Of a stretch of 64,000 nucleotides of DNA, positions 25,273 to 37,857 are shown in pieces. Under the pieces are notes generated by a model. It was not told where the DNA came from. It made no database searches and worked only from the letters and a program-made list of their open reading frames with translations. A program made the translations under genes and the position numbers. The DNA comes from Asterias rubens (lineage: Eukaryota; Echinodermata; Asteroidea; Forcipulatida; Asteriidae): assembly GCF_902459465.1 (NCBI RefSeq), contig NC_047068.1, positions 12,547,195-12,611,194 of the forward strand. The letters run 5' to 3'. Every line of letters begins with the position of its first letter. The first letter of the stretch is position 1.

Positions 25273-25518
25273 TTTTGAGTCCTCCTTCGGCCCATGTTAT
25301 TTTCCCATTGGGGGACAACCCCTTTCAAACCCACAACGTGTGATTGCAATTCCTGCAGTCTATAACCACCTAACCACAATGGATTCTGATTGTTTCTTCG
25401 TGACACTCTCTCTGTCAAAAACAGACTGGAAACTTCCCCCTTTTAGCACTATAGGACATACTCACGTCTTTCGTCTAGACGAGTTGAAATAACAGTTATA
25501 TTTTGTCAGCACCAGCAC

Positions 25519-25873
25519 TTAAAATCACTGGACACTATTGGTAGCCTAACTACCCAAAATAATTGTTGAGAGCTGTTGATAGTATAAAACATTGTGAGAA
25601 ACGGCTCCCGTCTGAAGTAACGTATAGTTTTTGAGAAAGGTGTAGTTTCTCACTCGTATAATAAAATACTTCATAGCTGAAGCCTTTTATTATGCATCTA
25701 AAAGCACACAAAGTAGTGTAACAAGTGTTTTTTTCTTCTTTCATTACTCTCTTGCAAATTCAATGACCAGTTGAGCCCAAATTTACACAGGATTTTTTTA
25801 ATGCATATGTTGGGATTACACCAAGTGAGAATACTGGTATTTGACAATATTACCAAACGTGTACAGTGCCTGT
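25519..25873. repeat. TTAA element family A, diverged
   Basis: TTAAAATCACTGGACACTAT starts it and TACAGTGCCTGTAGG ends it. The right TTAA is lost. Confidence 0.75.
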
Positions 25874-27765
25874 AGGAGGAAACGCTTTGGAACCACATAT
25901 GTTCTTCACACGCTCTCTGCTCTCTCAAATACAGACGGGGACAGGGGATTTCCCTTTTTAGTACAAGGAAATACTAACGTCTTATACGTTCAGAGACGGG
26001 GATCTGAATCCGGGGTCCCAACATTTGTCTTCGTCAATGAGCAAACAAACGTCATTCGGTCAAAAGACAATCATTGAAACAATTCTTTTCTCAGGGCATT
26101 ATATGTATCCGGGTATCAGGTGAATTGAATTGCTAAGAGGGGCTACCCCGTTACTTCAGTGACAAACTTTGTTTGTATTGACTGAAAACTTTTGTGGGTA
26201 TTTTTTTGTATTGACCAAATACTTTGGGTATTGTGGTCCGAAATCCTGTTCTTTGTATTGTCACAGACTTTATATGCGCTCAAGGATGTTGTATACGCAC
26301 AATTCGTAGAAGTGGTTTTACGTGTAATTGCGTCGTTTTTTCAGTAAATCACCCGGCCCCAAATTTCATTGAATTTTTTAAGCGGTGACTTTTTCTTAGG
26401 ACAGAAAAGTGTAAACTTGTTTATCACAATCACTTTAAAAGGATGGTACACGTTTGAAAATCAGTCTTGAGTTTAATATATTACATACAAACTTTCGGTA
26501 AGAAGCATAACAAATAAAAGTAGTGTGGTAATGTAAAAAATTTATAAGTTGTTTTGCCCCAAAATAAGTACATAAGGACATAAGTATTGCGCCGGATTTT
26601 TGACGATGAAAACGCGATCACCTTTTAAAATGAAATGTTCACAGGTTATTTTTTAATGAATGTAGGCCTACCCCTACATTTTATATGGGATTTCATTTAT
26701 TTTTAGTAACAATTGTTTTGTGTGTGTGCATTGTTTAAACCCGTTTATTGTTAATTCCTATTTTTAATTAACTTTGTAAAACCTTTGTAAATTTGAATGG
26801 TGTCGATCTTTTGATTACGTTTTGATTTAAACAAAAATAAAATAAAATAAACCACTTATAATAAATAGTAATACTTGTTTAAAAGAAATCATAAAATGGT
26901 TCCCAAAACCAAAGTCATGCTTTGCCTTTAACGAGTTCGGTGAGTGAATAATCTTCGGAACTCCTCGAGTAGAAGTTTTCCAAACAGACAAACCAGAAAT
27001 ATTCTGCTGCTGAAAAAAAAAAAAAAGTCCCATTACTGAAAAATGGAAACACAAAATATATCTTTTATTTTCTGGTTAAAATAAAAAATAGTTTACTTTC
27101 AAGCAGTGCAAGTCTGACTGGTGCCTATTTTCACTCACAACAATAAAAAATAACCGGAAAATTATTCCCAATTTCCGGGCAATTGGAAATAAAAACGTCC
27201 TGTATTGTTACCGTTAAAATAATTTTGGATAGCCAGCGGAACTTTTTTTTCAAGCGAGACCCCGGAAATTATTTTTTAGTAAGACCTAGGCCTATGCATG
27301 CCTCTATCCTTCTGGATTCAGAACACTGAATTTCCAGCGAGTCCTATCCAGTTCCATCCACTGAAACACACCCAAAGAAAAAACTTGTAATGCATTAAAA
27401 ATACACCAATTGTATTGTCGTTCATGAATATGTATGACTAGAGAGAGTCCAGCTTCTACCTCCATGGCTTGACTAACTAGTGTTGTGATCATTCATGCAG
27501 ACAAAACATCCCGGATCTTTTGATGAAAAAAAGTGAAGTAGCCAAGGATTGCTTTCATTCTTGACGCTTTTACTGTGGGAGCGAGACGTGTCAATTTTCT
27601 GGGTCCAAACAGAGGCAGTTTTAACCCGTATTATGTAAGTTTGCAAAAGTTTCTTGCTTGAAAGTATACCAGCTGCAGTCCAACTTAATTTTGTATTTTT
27701 CTAACACAAACTATAAGCGTAGCAGCAACATACAGGTTCTGTTGTTATTTTGCATAACACTGTAA
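25874..27765. other. Intergenic stretch without recognised genes
   Basis: A segment at about 25937-26010 resembles 25417-25490 on the other side of the TTAA element. AATAAAATAAAATAAA at about 26835 may be a LINE tail. Nothing else is recognisable. Confidence 0.5.
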
Positions 27766-27970
27766 ATACAAAAAATCCGTACAATTTACGGTGCATTACC
27801 TGGCAGCTAGGGTGCGAGGTAAAGTGCAGTAAATTCCACAGTGGAAGTTCTGTAAATTGTGCCTTGAATGGGTAGTATGCAAACTTTCACCGTGAAATTT
27901 ACGGCACTTTACCTGGCACCCTATTATAGCTGCCAGGTAAATCACCGTAAATGTTACGGATTTTTTGTAT
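27766..27970. repeat. Fold-back element, about 205 bp
   Basis: The inverted arms of about 80 bp start ATACAAAAAATCCGTA and include TTTACCTGGCA blocks. A few mismatches and a 5-base indel separate the arms. Confidence 0.85.
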
Positions 27971-28063
27971 ACATTGTACGCTTTTACAGAGCAGTCGGGC
28001 GTTCACTTTGGCATGCGAAATCGGTGCCCTTCAACCTTTACAAGTTAGTTGGTGCGTGCATTA

Positions 28064-28451
28064 TTAAAGGCAGTGGACACTATTGGTAATTATTCAAAAT
28101 AATTCTTAGTATAAAACCTACTTGGCGACGAGTAATGGGGAGAGGTTGATGGTTTAAAACATTGTGAGAAACGGCACCCTCTGGAAATGCCATAGTTTCG
28201 AGAAAAAAAGTAATTTTCCATGAATTTGATTTCGAGACCTCAGATTTAGAACTTGAGGTCCCGAAATCAAACATCTAAACGCACACAACTTTGTGTGCCA
28301 AGGGTGTTTTTTTTCTTTCATTATTATCTCGCAAGTTCGATGACCGATTGAGCTCAATTTTTCACAGGTTTGTTATTTTATGCATATGTTGAGATACACC
28401 AACTGTGAAGGCTAGGCTTTGACAATTACCAATAGTGTTCACTACCTTTAA
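28064..28451. repeat. TTAA element family A
   Basis: It is full length, with TTAA at both ends and the internal GAGACCTCA hairpin retained. Confidence 0.88.
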
Positions 28452-28732
28452 AGGAGAAAAAATAATATACTTAATACTTAATATAGTTGTAACCCATGAA
28501 ATGAACCCAATTTCGCGTTTTTGTTTTAGAAATCGCCGAAACTCCGGAGCGATGTCCATCACTCAGGAAGAATAATCCCTACAGGAATACAAATATGCCA
28601 AGCGTTACCGCAGTAACGCTTCTCATATTCAAATTTTGGCGAATAAAAATTGATATATCTGTCCGTAACCGTAGTGAAATGTTTCTCAAAAATGCATTAT
28701 ACTATCCAAGGCTGCTGTACTTCTAACTTCTT

Positions 28733-29130
28733 TTAAAGGAACACGTTGCCTTGGATCGGTCGAGTTGGTCTATAAAAAGCGTTTGTAACCGTTTGTTATA
28801 AAATGCATATATGGTTGGAAAGATGTTTTAAAAGTAGAATACAATGATCCACACAAGCATTGCTCAAAATTGCACGGTTTCCCTTTTACCTCGTCGATTA
28901 ACACGGTCGGCCATTTATGGGAGTCAAATTTTTGACTCCCATAAATGGCCGACCGTGTTAGTTCGCACAGTAAAAGGAAAACCACGCAATTTCGAGGCAA
29001 ACTTGTGTGGATCATTGTATTCTACTTTTAAAACATCTTTCCAACCATATATGCATTTTATTAAAAAAAACCGGTTACAAACACTTTTGATAGACCAACT
29101 CGTCCGATCCAAGGCAACGTGTTCCATTAA
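28733..29130. repeat. Near-perfect 390-bp palindrome between TTAA sites
   Basis: Arms of about 190 bp run from GGAACACGTTGCC to its complement GGCAACGTGTTCC. The centre is TTTATGGGAGTCAAATTTTTGACTCCCATAAA, given here only as its symmetric core around 28915-28945. TTAA lies at 28733-28736 and 29127-29130. Both strands therefore show similar spurious frames. Confidence 0.92.
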
Positions 29131-29355
29131 GTAAAAATGATGGCAATAGTAACTTAAAAGTTACTATTGCCACAGTCTTTTAGAGTAATTACCAAACGTA
29201 TATACCATAAGAGAAGGATGGAGCGAGAGAGAGTAATGTTTCCGTATTCCTTCCACAGATACTATCACATCCGCCTTACAGACACTGAGAGGAGGTACAG
29301 CTAAACATTATTCTTAGCAAGACAGTGTGTTCTACGTTTGAAGATTAATTTCATC

Positions 29356-32300
29356 ATGCCGAAGGTGAAGCGAGTCGCCGTGATCGGAGGAGGAGTCAGC
29401 GGGCTTCTCTCGCTCAAGTCATGCCTGGAGTGCGGCCTGGAACCGGTCTGCTTCGAACGGGGTGACAAAGCAGGTTAGTTGTCGTGAAATAATTAATATA
29501 ATAGGGAAGTCTCATTGAACTTTCACTGCATTTTACGTCATACCCGAGGTCGATTCTCGGTCCAGACTGTTATTTTGTCAATGGTGTGTTTGTGTCAATG
29601 TATCTAAAAAGTTCGTTTAAATCCGTGGTATCCTCTATATGTTTAGCTGTATGACAACCCTACCAGGCGAACGCCCCCCCCCTCCCTCCAACTGATGTCC
29701 GGCGCCCTACATCCACTTCAAATCTGTGCTATTAAAAGTTAACAGAGTAAAAAACACAATTTTGTTAAGCATTCATGTAGTAATTTCAATGCTTTCAAAT
29801 CAGCTGTGGTTGTATTTAATTGTGCAGAATAGCCCCTAAAATGGTTGCTGCCCACCCAATCAACCCCCTCCACCCAACCCACCACCATGCTCCACAACTG
29901 CCAAGAACCATGCCGTCCACTAACAAATACAATTTTAATTCAATTCAACCCATTGTTGAGTTAAAGATGGAATACATTCACTCAAATAACATCTTTCTTA
30001 TCAGGAGGCGTATGGGCGACTCCAGAAATGGACAGTTTTGATGATTACAACGGAGGTTCAATCTACAAATGTCTCATCACAAACTCCAGCAAAGAAATGA
30101 TGGCCATAAGCGATTTCCCTTTCCCCAAGGAGTTTCCTCCGTACCTCACCCCAAAACATCTCATTACCTACTACCGAGACTTCATCAAACACAATGGCCT
30201 TGAGAAGCGCATCCGACTCGCTACGGAAGTAGTGGAAGTGACACCGAGCGAAGACCACGAGGCTACGGGGCGATGGGTGGTCACCTCACGGCCGAGGGAT
30301 CAAAACGAGGGGGTCGGTGTCACCGTAGAGGTTTTCGATGCCGTGATTGTCAGCACCGGGCTCTACAACGAGGCTTTCATCCCTCGGTATCCAGGCATGG
30401 ATGAATTTAAGGGGAAGATTGTGCATAGTTGTAAATTCAAGAGCGGTGAACAGTTTGCTGGCAAAACAGTCTTGGTTGTAGGTAAGTCAAACATTTTGTT
30501 TACTCATCTGATGTACGAACAATGACCAATGGCGTTACCCGAGGGGTTCGGGTTCAGAACCCTTGCCCTCTTATGCCCCCAACCCCCCCCCCCCCTCCCC
30601 CCCAAAAAAAAAAAAAAAAAAAAATAATGCACAATGAATAGTTCAACCAACACACCCCAAAAAGCGTGAGGAAAAGTAATATATTATTTTCCCCCATTTT
30701 TGCTACTCTTTCAGGGTCCTCACATTCTGCAGGGGATGTGGCTGTAGACACGAGCCGCCATGCCAGTCAGGTAAGGTTATAATAGTAGACTGACAATGAC
30801 TAGAGCAAGCTAGTCGAAACGTTGAGACCAATTCAGAACTGACTCCGCGGCAGTACAGTTAATTACGATCCTATAAGCTTTAGTAGTAGTCCAGTCTAAT
30901 TTCTATACCATCCGCCCTGGTAATAGTTAAAAAGCAGGACAGTTCTTTTCAGAACTGAGAAGTCTCCCGAACCTCCGATTATCTACTCCGCGGCAGTAGA
31001 ATAAAGCAAGACAGTTCCCTAAAAACAACTCTACCTGGCAAGTAGATACACACATGGTGTTACCGCAAACCAAATATACAATAGTAAAATGGTCCCTTAG
31101 TCTTTACCCCTTGTCTTTGTCGGCGAAGAATATAGGCAGGCACTGGTTTTACAGACCCATTGATTTCTGTCGTTGGATGCAATGATTTCATTGAATGAAC
31201 GTGCAGTGACGTTTGCTATCCATCGTGTTGTGATTGGGCTGCTCCGAAGTGACGTGTACAACTTTTCGAACAACTGAAATAATTTATAATGGGAGAAGTC
31301 TTTCATGGCAATGTCTGTGTAAAGCGGCGCTCAACATAGACCGTGCATGCTTCCGCCATCTTGGTCATGTTCCTCGTATCCAATAACAGTAATGGATGCT
31401 ATATTAATTGTACAAACAGGAATCGGACTATTTCTTCTTCCAGCCTCGGTTTGGTTACATTAATTTGAATGGGCGAAAATAAAAGCGGCCGCACCATGAT
31501 ACTAAAGTTCCCTTATGTCATTGTTGCAGGTGTATCTGAGTATGCGAGACGGCTCGTGGGTCGTCGGGAGATTCGGCCCCAAGGGTGTCCCAACAGACTC
31601 CTTTGTCAACCGTCGCTGGCGTGGCATGGTCCCCGAGGCCGTCACCCGCAAGATTGCCAAGTCTATCATCGAGGACCGTTTCGACATCGACAACCTCGGC
31701 ATGAGGTGCAAGAGAGAGCTGTTCAACGGTTACCTGATGGTGAATGACGAGATACACTGCCGTATCGTGTGCGGTGCGATCAAGTGCAAGCCGGGGATTG
31801 AGCGGTTCACGCCCGGGGGAGTCGTGTTCGAGGACGGCACCAGGGTCGAGGGGTTGGACGCCGTGGTCTTCGCGACCGGGTACGATTTCAAGTTCCCGTT
31901 CTTTAAGGAAAAGATCATTGGTGGTGAGTGATGGATTTTTAACTTTCTGGGGTGTTTCTTTTTAGTAGGACGTCTGTCCACAGTCGGTCTTTCATCGTAC
32001 ACATTGTCTTCATAATATCTTGTGGTCGTCTGATTTTGTAATTGACATAATCTGAAAATATATAATTGTTGGAGCATCACAGGCCGCCTTGGATCATCCT
32101 CAGACCAATTTATTATATTATTTGCATTCAAACGAGTGACGAGTGACAAGTGACAATTGCGTAGAAGTTCCAATAGGGATCGGGTTTCTCCGTTCAACGG
32201 CAAAGTTCCTCGCATTGCAATTACAGTTGAGCTTCTAATGATTGCTTGCATGCTGTTTTCTTGTATCAATGCTGCCAAATATATAATAATAACAACAACA

Positions 32301-33698
32301 ACAAAGATGAACCAGTTTGTTTCACTCGTTTTGCATCACGTATAATGTGGTTCACACACAGGGGTAGAAAATACTGCAAATGAAACCCACAGCTACGATA
32401 GTAGACAAAGACATACGAAACTTTACTACTTTTCAAAAATAAGAAGTCACATTTTTTTTGCACAAGTTGAAAAGCACCACAAAATCAAAAAGTAAAGATT
32501 ATGTCACGACAATTATTACACAAGAAACAACGCCCAAGGATTTAAGAATAAAACATTACTTGGGTTTGAATTTTTTTTCAAAATGACAACAGTCTGCATG
32601 CTTTAACATTAAAACAAAACTTCTCTTTTTTTTTTACAGAGAGCGTCGAAGATTCGGAGTTGTACATGCACGTTTGGCCCGCCCGTCGTACGCACCCAAC
32701 GCTTGCAGCAGTCGGGTACCTGGCAACATCCGGAGCACAGAGCCCGGTATTTGAGCTACAGTCCCGTTGGGCTGCTCAGGTCTTCCTCGGTAACGTCCAG
32801 TTACCAGACGTCGAAGAACGACTCACTGATGTCAAGAGAAGGAAAGATATGTTTTTTGAGAAATTTGGAAGGCATCGCATATTTGTAAGTATTTATAATC
32901 GTTCAAAAATTGTAAAAACATTGGAATAAAAATGTTTAGACTTAGTTTGATATAGAAAATATTATTAGCTGTTGGCAAACAACTTACAAACCACAAGAAC
33001 CTATGGTATAGATGAAGAAAAAAGAGTTATTAAATGGCTTGACGTTTGGACCCTATATAGCAGAGTCTTTCTCGAAGGCTCGAAGTAAATAGGTGCTTTT
33101 AACCCAGCAAGCCAACAGATACCAACTACCTTCAAGTGTTCCATCTCGTATTCATTTTTTATAAACCACGTTTCATGCACAGGCCTGGAGTTTCATCTTT
33201 CAGAAGGCAGGGTCAATTTCGTTTAGCTTCTTAGGGCACTTCCATTAAACAATATTGAAGCCTAAAAGATAAACTTCTGCGGACACCAATGCCTTCAAAG
33301 GGCCTCCGTTTATACTGTTCTTTTCTTCATATGTTAAATGTTGTCCTTGTTTTCTTATATTGTAGTATACACCTGTTCCATACTCGGACGAAATCGCAGA
33401 GAAGATCGGAGCCAAGCCCAACTTCACCAAACTCCTCCTGACGGACCCCAAACTAGCGCTCCGTTGCTTCTTCGGGCCAGCCTACCCACCCAACTACCGA
33501 CTGAACGGACCCTATCCCTGGAAGGGGGCCCGAGAGGCCATCATGAACGGCTGGGAGAATACCACGTACCCGACTAAAACCAGGACAGTGGCCAAGCCCT
33601 CAAAGAGCAGTGCACTGACCCTGTTCGGTGGTGCTGGCCGATTGATGGGAGTCATTTTCGCAGTTGTGTTGCTGAGTTTGCTCTTAGTTATTGTTTAA
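29356..33698 (+). CDS. Flavin-containing monooxygenase, complete, six exons, 540 aa
   Basis: This is an FAD- and NADPH-dependent enzyme of the FMO family, expected to oxygenate soft nucleophiles (amines, sulfides) at the ER membrane. Exons: 29356-29473, 30005-30481, 30715-30770, 31530-31923, 32640-32884, 33366-33698. Phases are continuous and the stop is TAA at 33696. Motifs: FAD-binding GGGVSG at residues 11-16; GGVW just after intron 1; the FMO signature FxGxxxHxxxF at 174-184 ([11 protein letters not shown]); an NADPH-binding loop GSSHSAGD at 199-206, the GxSxSA variant of GxGxSG; FATGY at 331-335. The last 16 residues are hydrophobic and suit the C-terminal anchor typical of FMOs. Length fits the family (about 530-560 aa). 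Orthology to a particular vertebrate FMO cannot be settled by eye. The N-terminal ATG has an A at -3 and fits directly before the Rossmann strand. Confidence 0.95.
30578..30624. repeat. Poly-C then poly-A tract
   Basis: Homopolymer runs lie in intron 2 of the monooxygenase gene. A similar C-then-A tract is at 59359-59406 in the dynein gene. Both are likely sequencing-error-prone. Confidence 0.85.
30787..30830 (+). repeat. CTGACAATGACTAG...CTAGTCGAAACG hairpin
   Basis: A six-base-pair stem GACTAG/CTAGTC with a six-base loop is followed by GAAACGTTGAGACC. It lies in intron 3 of the monooxygenase gene. CTCCGCGGCAGTA occurs twice nearby (30843, 30985). Confidence 0.6.
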
Positions 33699-33837
33699 AG
33701 ACACTTGGGTGGATTTCATAAAGAGCTGAGATTGATCTTAGAACTGCAAATAGAGCATAGTTTCTAAAAAAAATGTGACGTCACTATACACACTACAGAC
33801 AACTCATCCGATGAATCTTAGTGCTTTGTGAAATCGA

Positions 33838-34239
33838 GCCCTGGACACGATTTGTGATGTCAAAATACCAGTATTCTCACTTGGTGTATCCCAATATAAT
33901 ATGCATAAAATAACTGTGAAAATAAGCCTGTGAACATTTGGACTCGAATTAATTGGTCATCGGAGTTGCATGAGAATAATGAAAGAAAGAAAAAACACCC
34001 TTGTTGCATTAATTTGTGTGTTTTCAGATTCATGATGGAAGGCTTCAGCTGATGTCCGTTATTATATTTGAGTGAGAAATTACCTCTTTCTCAAAAACTA
34101 CGTTTCTTCAGAGGGAGCCGTTTCTAGCAATTTGTTTATATTTGTTATACTATCAACAGCTCTCCGTTGCTTGTTACCAAGTAAGTTTCTATGCTAACAA
34201 CTATTTTGAGTAATTACCAATAGTCTCCAGTGCATTTAA
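33838..34239. repeat. TTAA element family A, degenerate, reversed
   Basis: The interior (ATTCTCACTTGGTGTATCCC; CAACAGCTCTCCGTTGC) and the right end match the family. The left end is worn. It lies just after the monooxygenase stop codon. Confidence 0.75.
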
Positions 34240-34462
34240 TAATAAAAGGTGTTTGACTTGGAAATTCATTAATTTTTCTTTCGGAGTAACACACCTCTGT
34301 GGGTAGTGTTTTATTTCATTTTCTCCTATAGGCAGCCCAACTTTTGTTTTGTATGTTGCTCCTTCGTTTTTGTCAAAATTTTCGGTGTTCATATTTTTAT
34401 ATTTTTATACTTAAAATGTGTTTTACTAAATGTCTGTAGGCCTAAGTATTATGGTATGCGTG

Positions 34463-34468
34463 AATAAA
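34463..34468 (+). promoter_or_regulatory. Candidate polyadenylation signal of the monooxygenase gene
   Basis: An AATAAA hexamer lies about 765 bases after the stop codon at 33698. A degenerate TTAA element (33838-34239) would then sit within the 3' UTR. Other weaker hexamers may be used; no transcript evidence is available. Confidence 0.3.
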
Positions 34469-35364
34469 GTATTTAATTAATTAATGTTTAATCTCTAAAA
34501 ACACATTTTCCATGGCGACCAAGGGTTGAATTACAGGACAATGTAGTGAGTAAAATATTTGAAAAAGTGATATAATACAAAATGGAGATATCAAAATTAA
34601 TCGTTACACAAATGTTATACACATTTTTGTAATGTTAAAAAAATGATCAAAATGCAATGTAAGAATAATTTACTAATTTTTCTTTTTGCTTTTGTACATT
34701 TGTGTTAAACGTAGTTCTGAAATTCTGGTTCTTCCCTTATTTCTTGTTCAAAGGTGAACATCAACAAACGTATAAGTAAGGCCTTCATTGTGGAGCAAGG
34801 CATTAAGCATCTTTCCGTTATTAGTGTGAAAATTAAATCAAGTTTTGATTGAGATTATCTCATCTAGCGGAAATGGACTGGCCATAATCATGCAGCCGTT
34901 CGGGTGGGGGGGGGGATTAAACGATTATTTTACAAATACTTATAGAGTGGGGGTCAGCCACAAGGACAAAACCCTGAAATGTGCATCTGTTTCAGACATA
35001 CATTTTGAAAGTAAGTTTTTGCACTATTTTTAGACAAAGTTGAATTTAAAGTTATGTTCTGAACATAATAATTTTATGTTGCAGTAGAAGGACTCCTAAA
35101 GTACAATTGCTGTTCTTTATTATTATGTTATTTCAGATGTGTAAATAAATAATAATTATATATACACTGTTGCTTTTATGCCAGTTTTTGTCTCTGTGAC
35201 GTACACATACACATACAGATATATATATTTTCAAATAATTGATTAATGGTTCAATGTCCCAAGAGGGCGATTTTGTTTCATTTGTCTTGTCCATTACGTC
35301 ATGATAATGTTTAGAGATGACAACAGTGCACAATTTCATATGAGAAGAAATATTGCTAAAATTT

Positions 35365-35505
35365 TCTGCCGAGCAAAAAAAAGCAGGATACCAGTCAGAT
35401 ATTGTACATGTGATATGACGTTTTGGCTGGTTACCCTATTCTGGTAAGCATGTTGTGCTTGGCTACAATGGTACTTGTATATAAGCAGCTATAGAAATTG
35501 GCCTA
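35365..35505. repeat. GGGCCCAATTTCA-type MITE, partial
   Basis: AGCAGGATACCAGTCAGAT and GCTGGTTACCCTATTCTGG, then GCAGCTATAGAAATTGGCC, match one side of the 8958-9158 element. Confidence 0.6.
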
Positions 35506-35938
35506 TGGTCAACTCCAAAAGATGTGTCGGTCGGAGAAATACAATCTTTGACCAAGGTTCATTATAATTTGTATAGTTATAAGTTATAAGAATTAGGTAC
35601 TTTCCATCCAATGAAAGTGTTTACATTAATTGTCGAACTAAACAATACATGCAATATTCGCTTAGTATGATTGTGTTTACTTGACATTGTTTGTTTTCCT
35701 GCAATCGAATTATGGTAGGCATTATAACAAAACGGATGTCGAACGCTGTGACGGGGTTCATGGGTTGAGCACAAACCCGGGGCTGGGGGCGAACTATGAT
35801 CAAAACATGTCCAAACTAAGAAAACTATGTTTTATTATTATGAATGGAGTGAACATGACAGCATAATGATTGTCAACAACATCATGTATTTTTATGTGCA
35901 AAGTCATCTGTTTATGTAAAAGAGTGAAAACCAACAGT

Positions 35939-35993
35939 TTTGTCCGCCATAGGCCCCACCACTCTTGCAAAGGGCCGCTATAATGGCGGACAA
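35939..35993. repeat. Short perfect-arm hairpin
   Basis: TTTGTCCGCCAT...ATGGCGGACAAA: 12-bp arms around about 30 bp. It may be the core of a small MITE. Confidence 0.6.
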
Positions 35994-36301
35994 ACAGACG
36001 GGTAGCCCTACTTTCAACTCGATTTAGAGTGAAAGTCGCTCCAATTTCAAAAAGAGTGACCGTACAGATTGACTTTCACTCTCAAAAGAGCAAAAATGAC
36101 ACCACTCGGACAAGAGAGTTAAATTTTACTATTTTACATGTGTAGCCAAAGTTTCATCAAAACAGTGTTACACTCTTTAGGAAAGTTTTCTTCATAATAA
36201 TCTTTTTCCATTGATGATCACTCTCTGGACACCTAGGCCTCTAGCCCTGGTAAGTAGGACGTATAGTGCCACCACACTATTCAACTGAGGAGTCCAACCT
36301 G

Positions 36302-36999
36302 GGCCCAATTTCATAGACCTGCTTACCAGATTAAGGATAGCAGCCAAACTACCTTCACACATACAGTTTGTAACTGGTATCTGGTGTCGCATGCAATTAT
36401 GTCCTCTATGCAACTATCCGGAGGCGGTATTGTATATGCAATAATGTCTGCCGGAGGGTTTTGCATATGCAATCGTGTCCGCCCGGACGCTGCTGCATAA
36501 TGCAATTGTGTCCGCATATGCAGTTGTGTCCGCCTTCGTGCAAAATCGTCCTTGCAGTAAATTAAACGCCCTTGGTCGACGGAACACGTTCACCATTTGT
36601 TTTTACAAGCTAAGTGGATGTCATGAATTACATGGGAAATGTTCGGCCGTTCATAAAATACGTGAATATTCATGCTGCATATAGACCAATCCGACGAAAC
36701 AACATTGGTAGCGCCCTCAATTGAAACTTACCAACTGCGGTGTCTTTTGAAGACACCGCATCAAATGACATCAAACACTTGCGTGCCCGGTGCGCGTCGA
36801 ATTGGTCTAGGTACAGTCAGTCATTTACATGTCCACCGGACGGTTTTGGCATAGCCCCGGACACGATTTCATACTTATGCAAAAATGTCCGGAGCGGACA
36901 GTATTGCATGGCGGACACAATTGCATCTGACACCGGCTCATTTCTGCTTAGCAGACCCAAATATTGAATACAAATTTGATAAAACAATTGGCCCCTATG
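36302..36999. repeat. Composite inverted-repeat element with TGCAAT/TGTCC motif clusters
   Basis: The outer ends GGGCCCAATTTCATAG and CAATTGGCCCCTATGA are inverted. Inside each arm are repeated TATGCAATNNTGTCCG-like units: six at about 36387-36535, and inverted ones at about 36840-36930. In the centre a second inverted repeat (36683-36812, arms TAGACCAATCCGACG) holds a perfect hairpin GCGGTGTCTT-TTG-AAGACACCGC. Confidence 0.75.
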
Positions 37000-37493
37000 A
37001 ATGATTTTCTCAGTTGTTGGCTTAATATATATTCCAATACAAACAAAATCCACAAACTTAGCTGATATCCATGACCAAGATACTTAAAGGGCCAAGCTAC
37101 TTAAAAGGCATCAGTGCAGTTCCTACTACATGACTCCCCATGGACCAAGAATCTGCCTCAATTTGAGTGTATACAAATATAATATGTATTTAACAGACCA
37201 AACTGCAATACTATACACAAATTCAGTGATTCTAGGTAGAGAAAAAATATTTGGCATTAATTTTTATTTCAGTCTTATTTGTTTACCATTATTAAATCCA
37301 CACAGAAAGACAATGCCCAAAAGACTTTTGTCATTATGACAAGTCAATACAAATTGCTAATAACAATTATTGAAAATAAAATTTGAGTAAATTACATAGC
37401 CCTACACTTGAATATATCTTTTAATAGTTCCCAACATCCAAAGGCAGTGTGACCCTTTATTTTTTCAAGTCAGTCCTGTGCTGACCTTTCTGT

Positions 37494-37857
37494 TTAAAGC
37501 AATTGGACCCTTTCGGTACAGAAAAAGTTCACAGATTTACAAATAACTTACAGGGTTTACAGAAGGTAATGGTGAAAGACTTCTCTTGAAATATTATTCC
37601 ATGAAATGCTTTACTTTTTGAGAAAACAGTAAAACAATATCAATTCTCGTTAACGAGAATTACGGATTTATTTTAAGCACATGTCATGACACGGTGAAAC
37701 GTGCGGAAACAAGTATGGGTTTTCCCGTTATTTTCTCCCGACTCCGATGACCGATAAGCCCAAATTTTCACAGGTTTGTTATTTGATATAGAAGTTGTGA
37801 TACACGAAGTGTGGCCCTTGGACAATACTGTTTACCGAAAGGGTCCAATGGCTTTAA
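37494..37857. repeat. TTAA element family B
   Basis: The terminal inverted repeats are TTAAAGCAATTGGACCCTTT and the complement of its right end, flanked by or starting with TTAA. The interior has a perfect 20-bp palindrome at 37642-37661 (AATTCTCGTTAACGAGAATT). It has no coding capacity. Confidence 0.85.

Noticed and set aside
28770..29134. Two opposite-strand frames that encode similar peptides
   Set aside because: They are the two arms of the 390-bp palindrome, not a gene pair.
30554..30751. Glycine-rich minus frame
   Set aside because: It is a translation of the poly-C/poly-A tract in a monooxygenase intron.
36692..36800. Possible CRISPR-like regular repeats around the TGCAAT/TGTCC units
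   Set aside because: This is eukaryotic DNA; the units are diverged, irregularly spaced and arranged as inverted arms.
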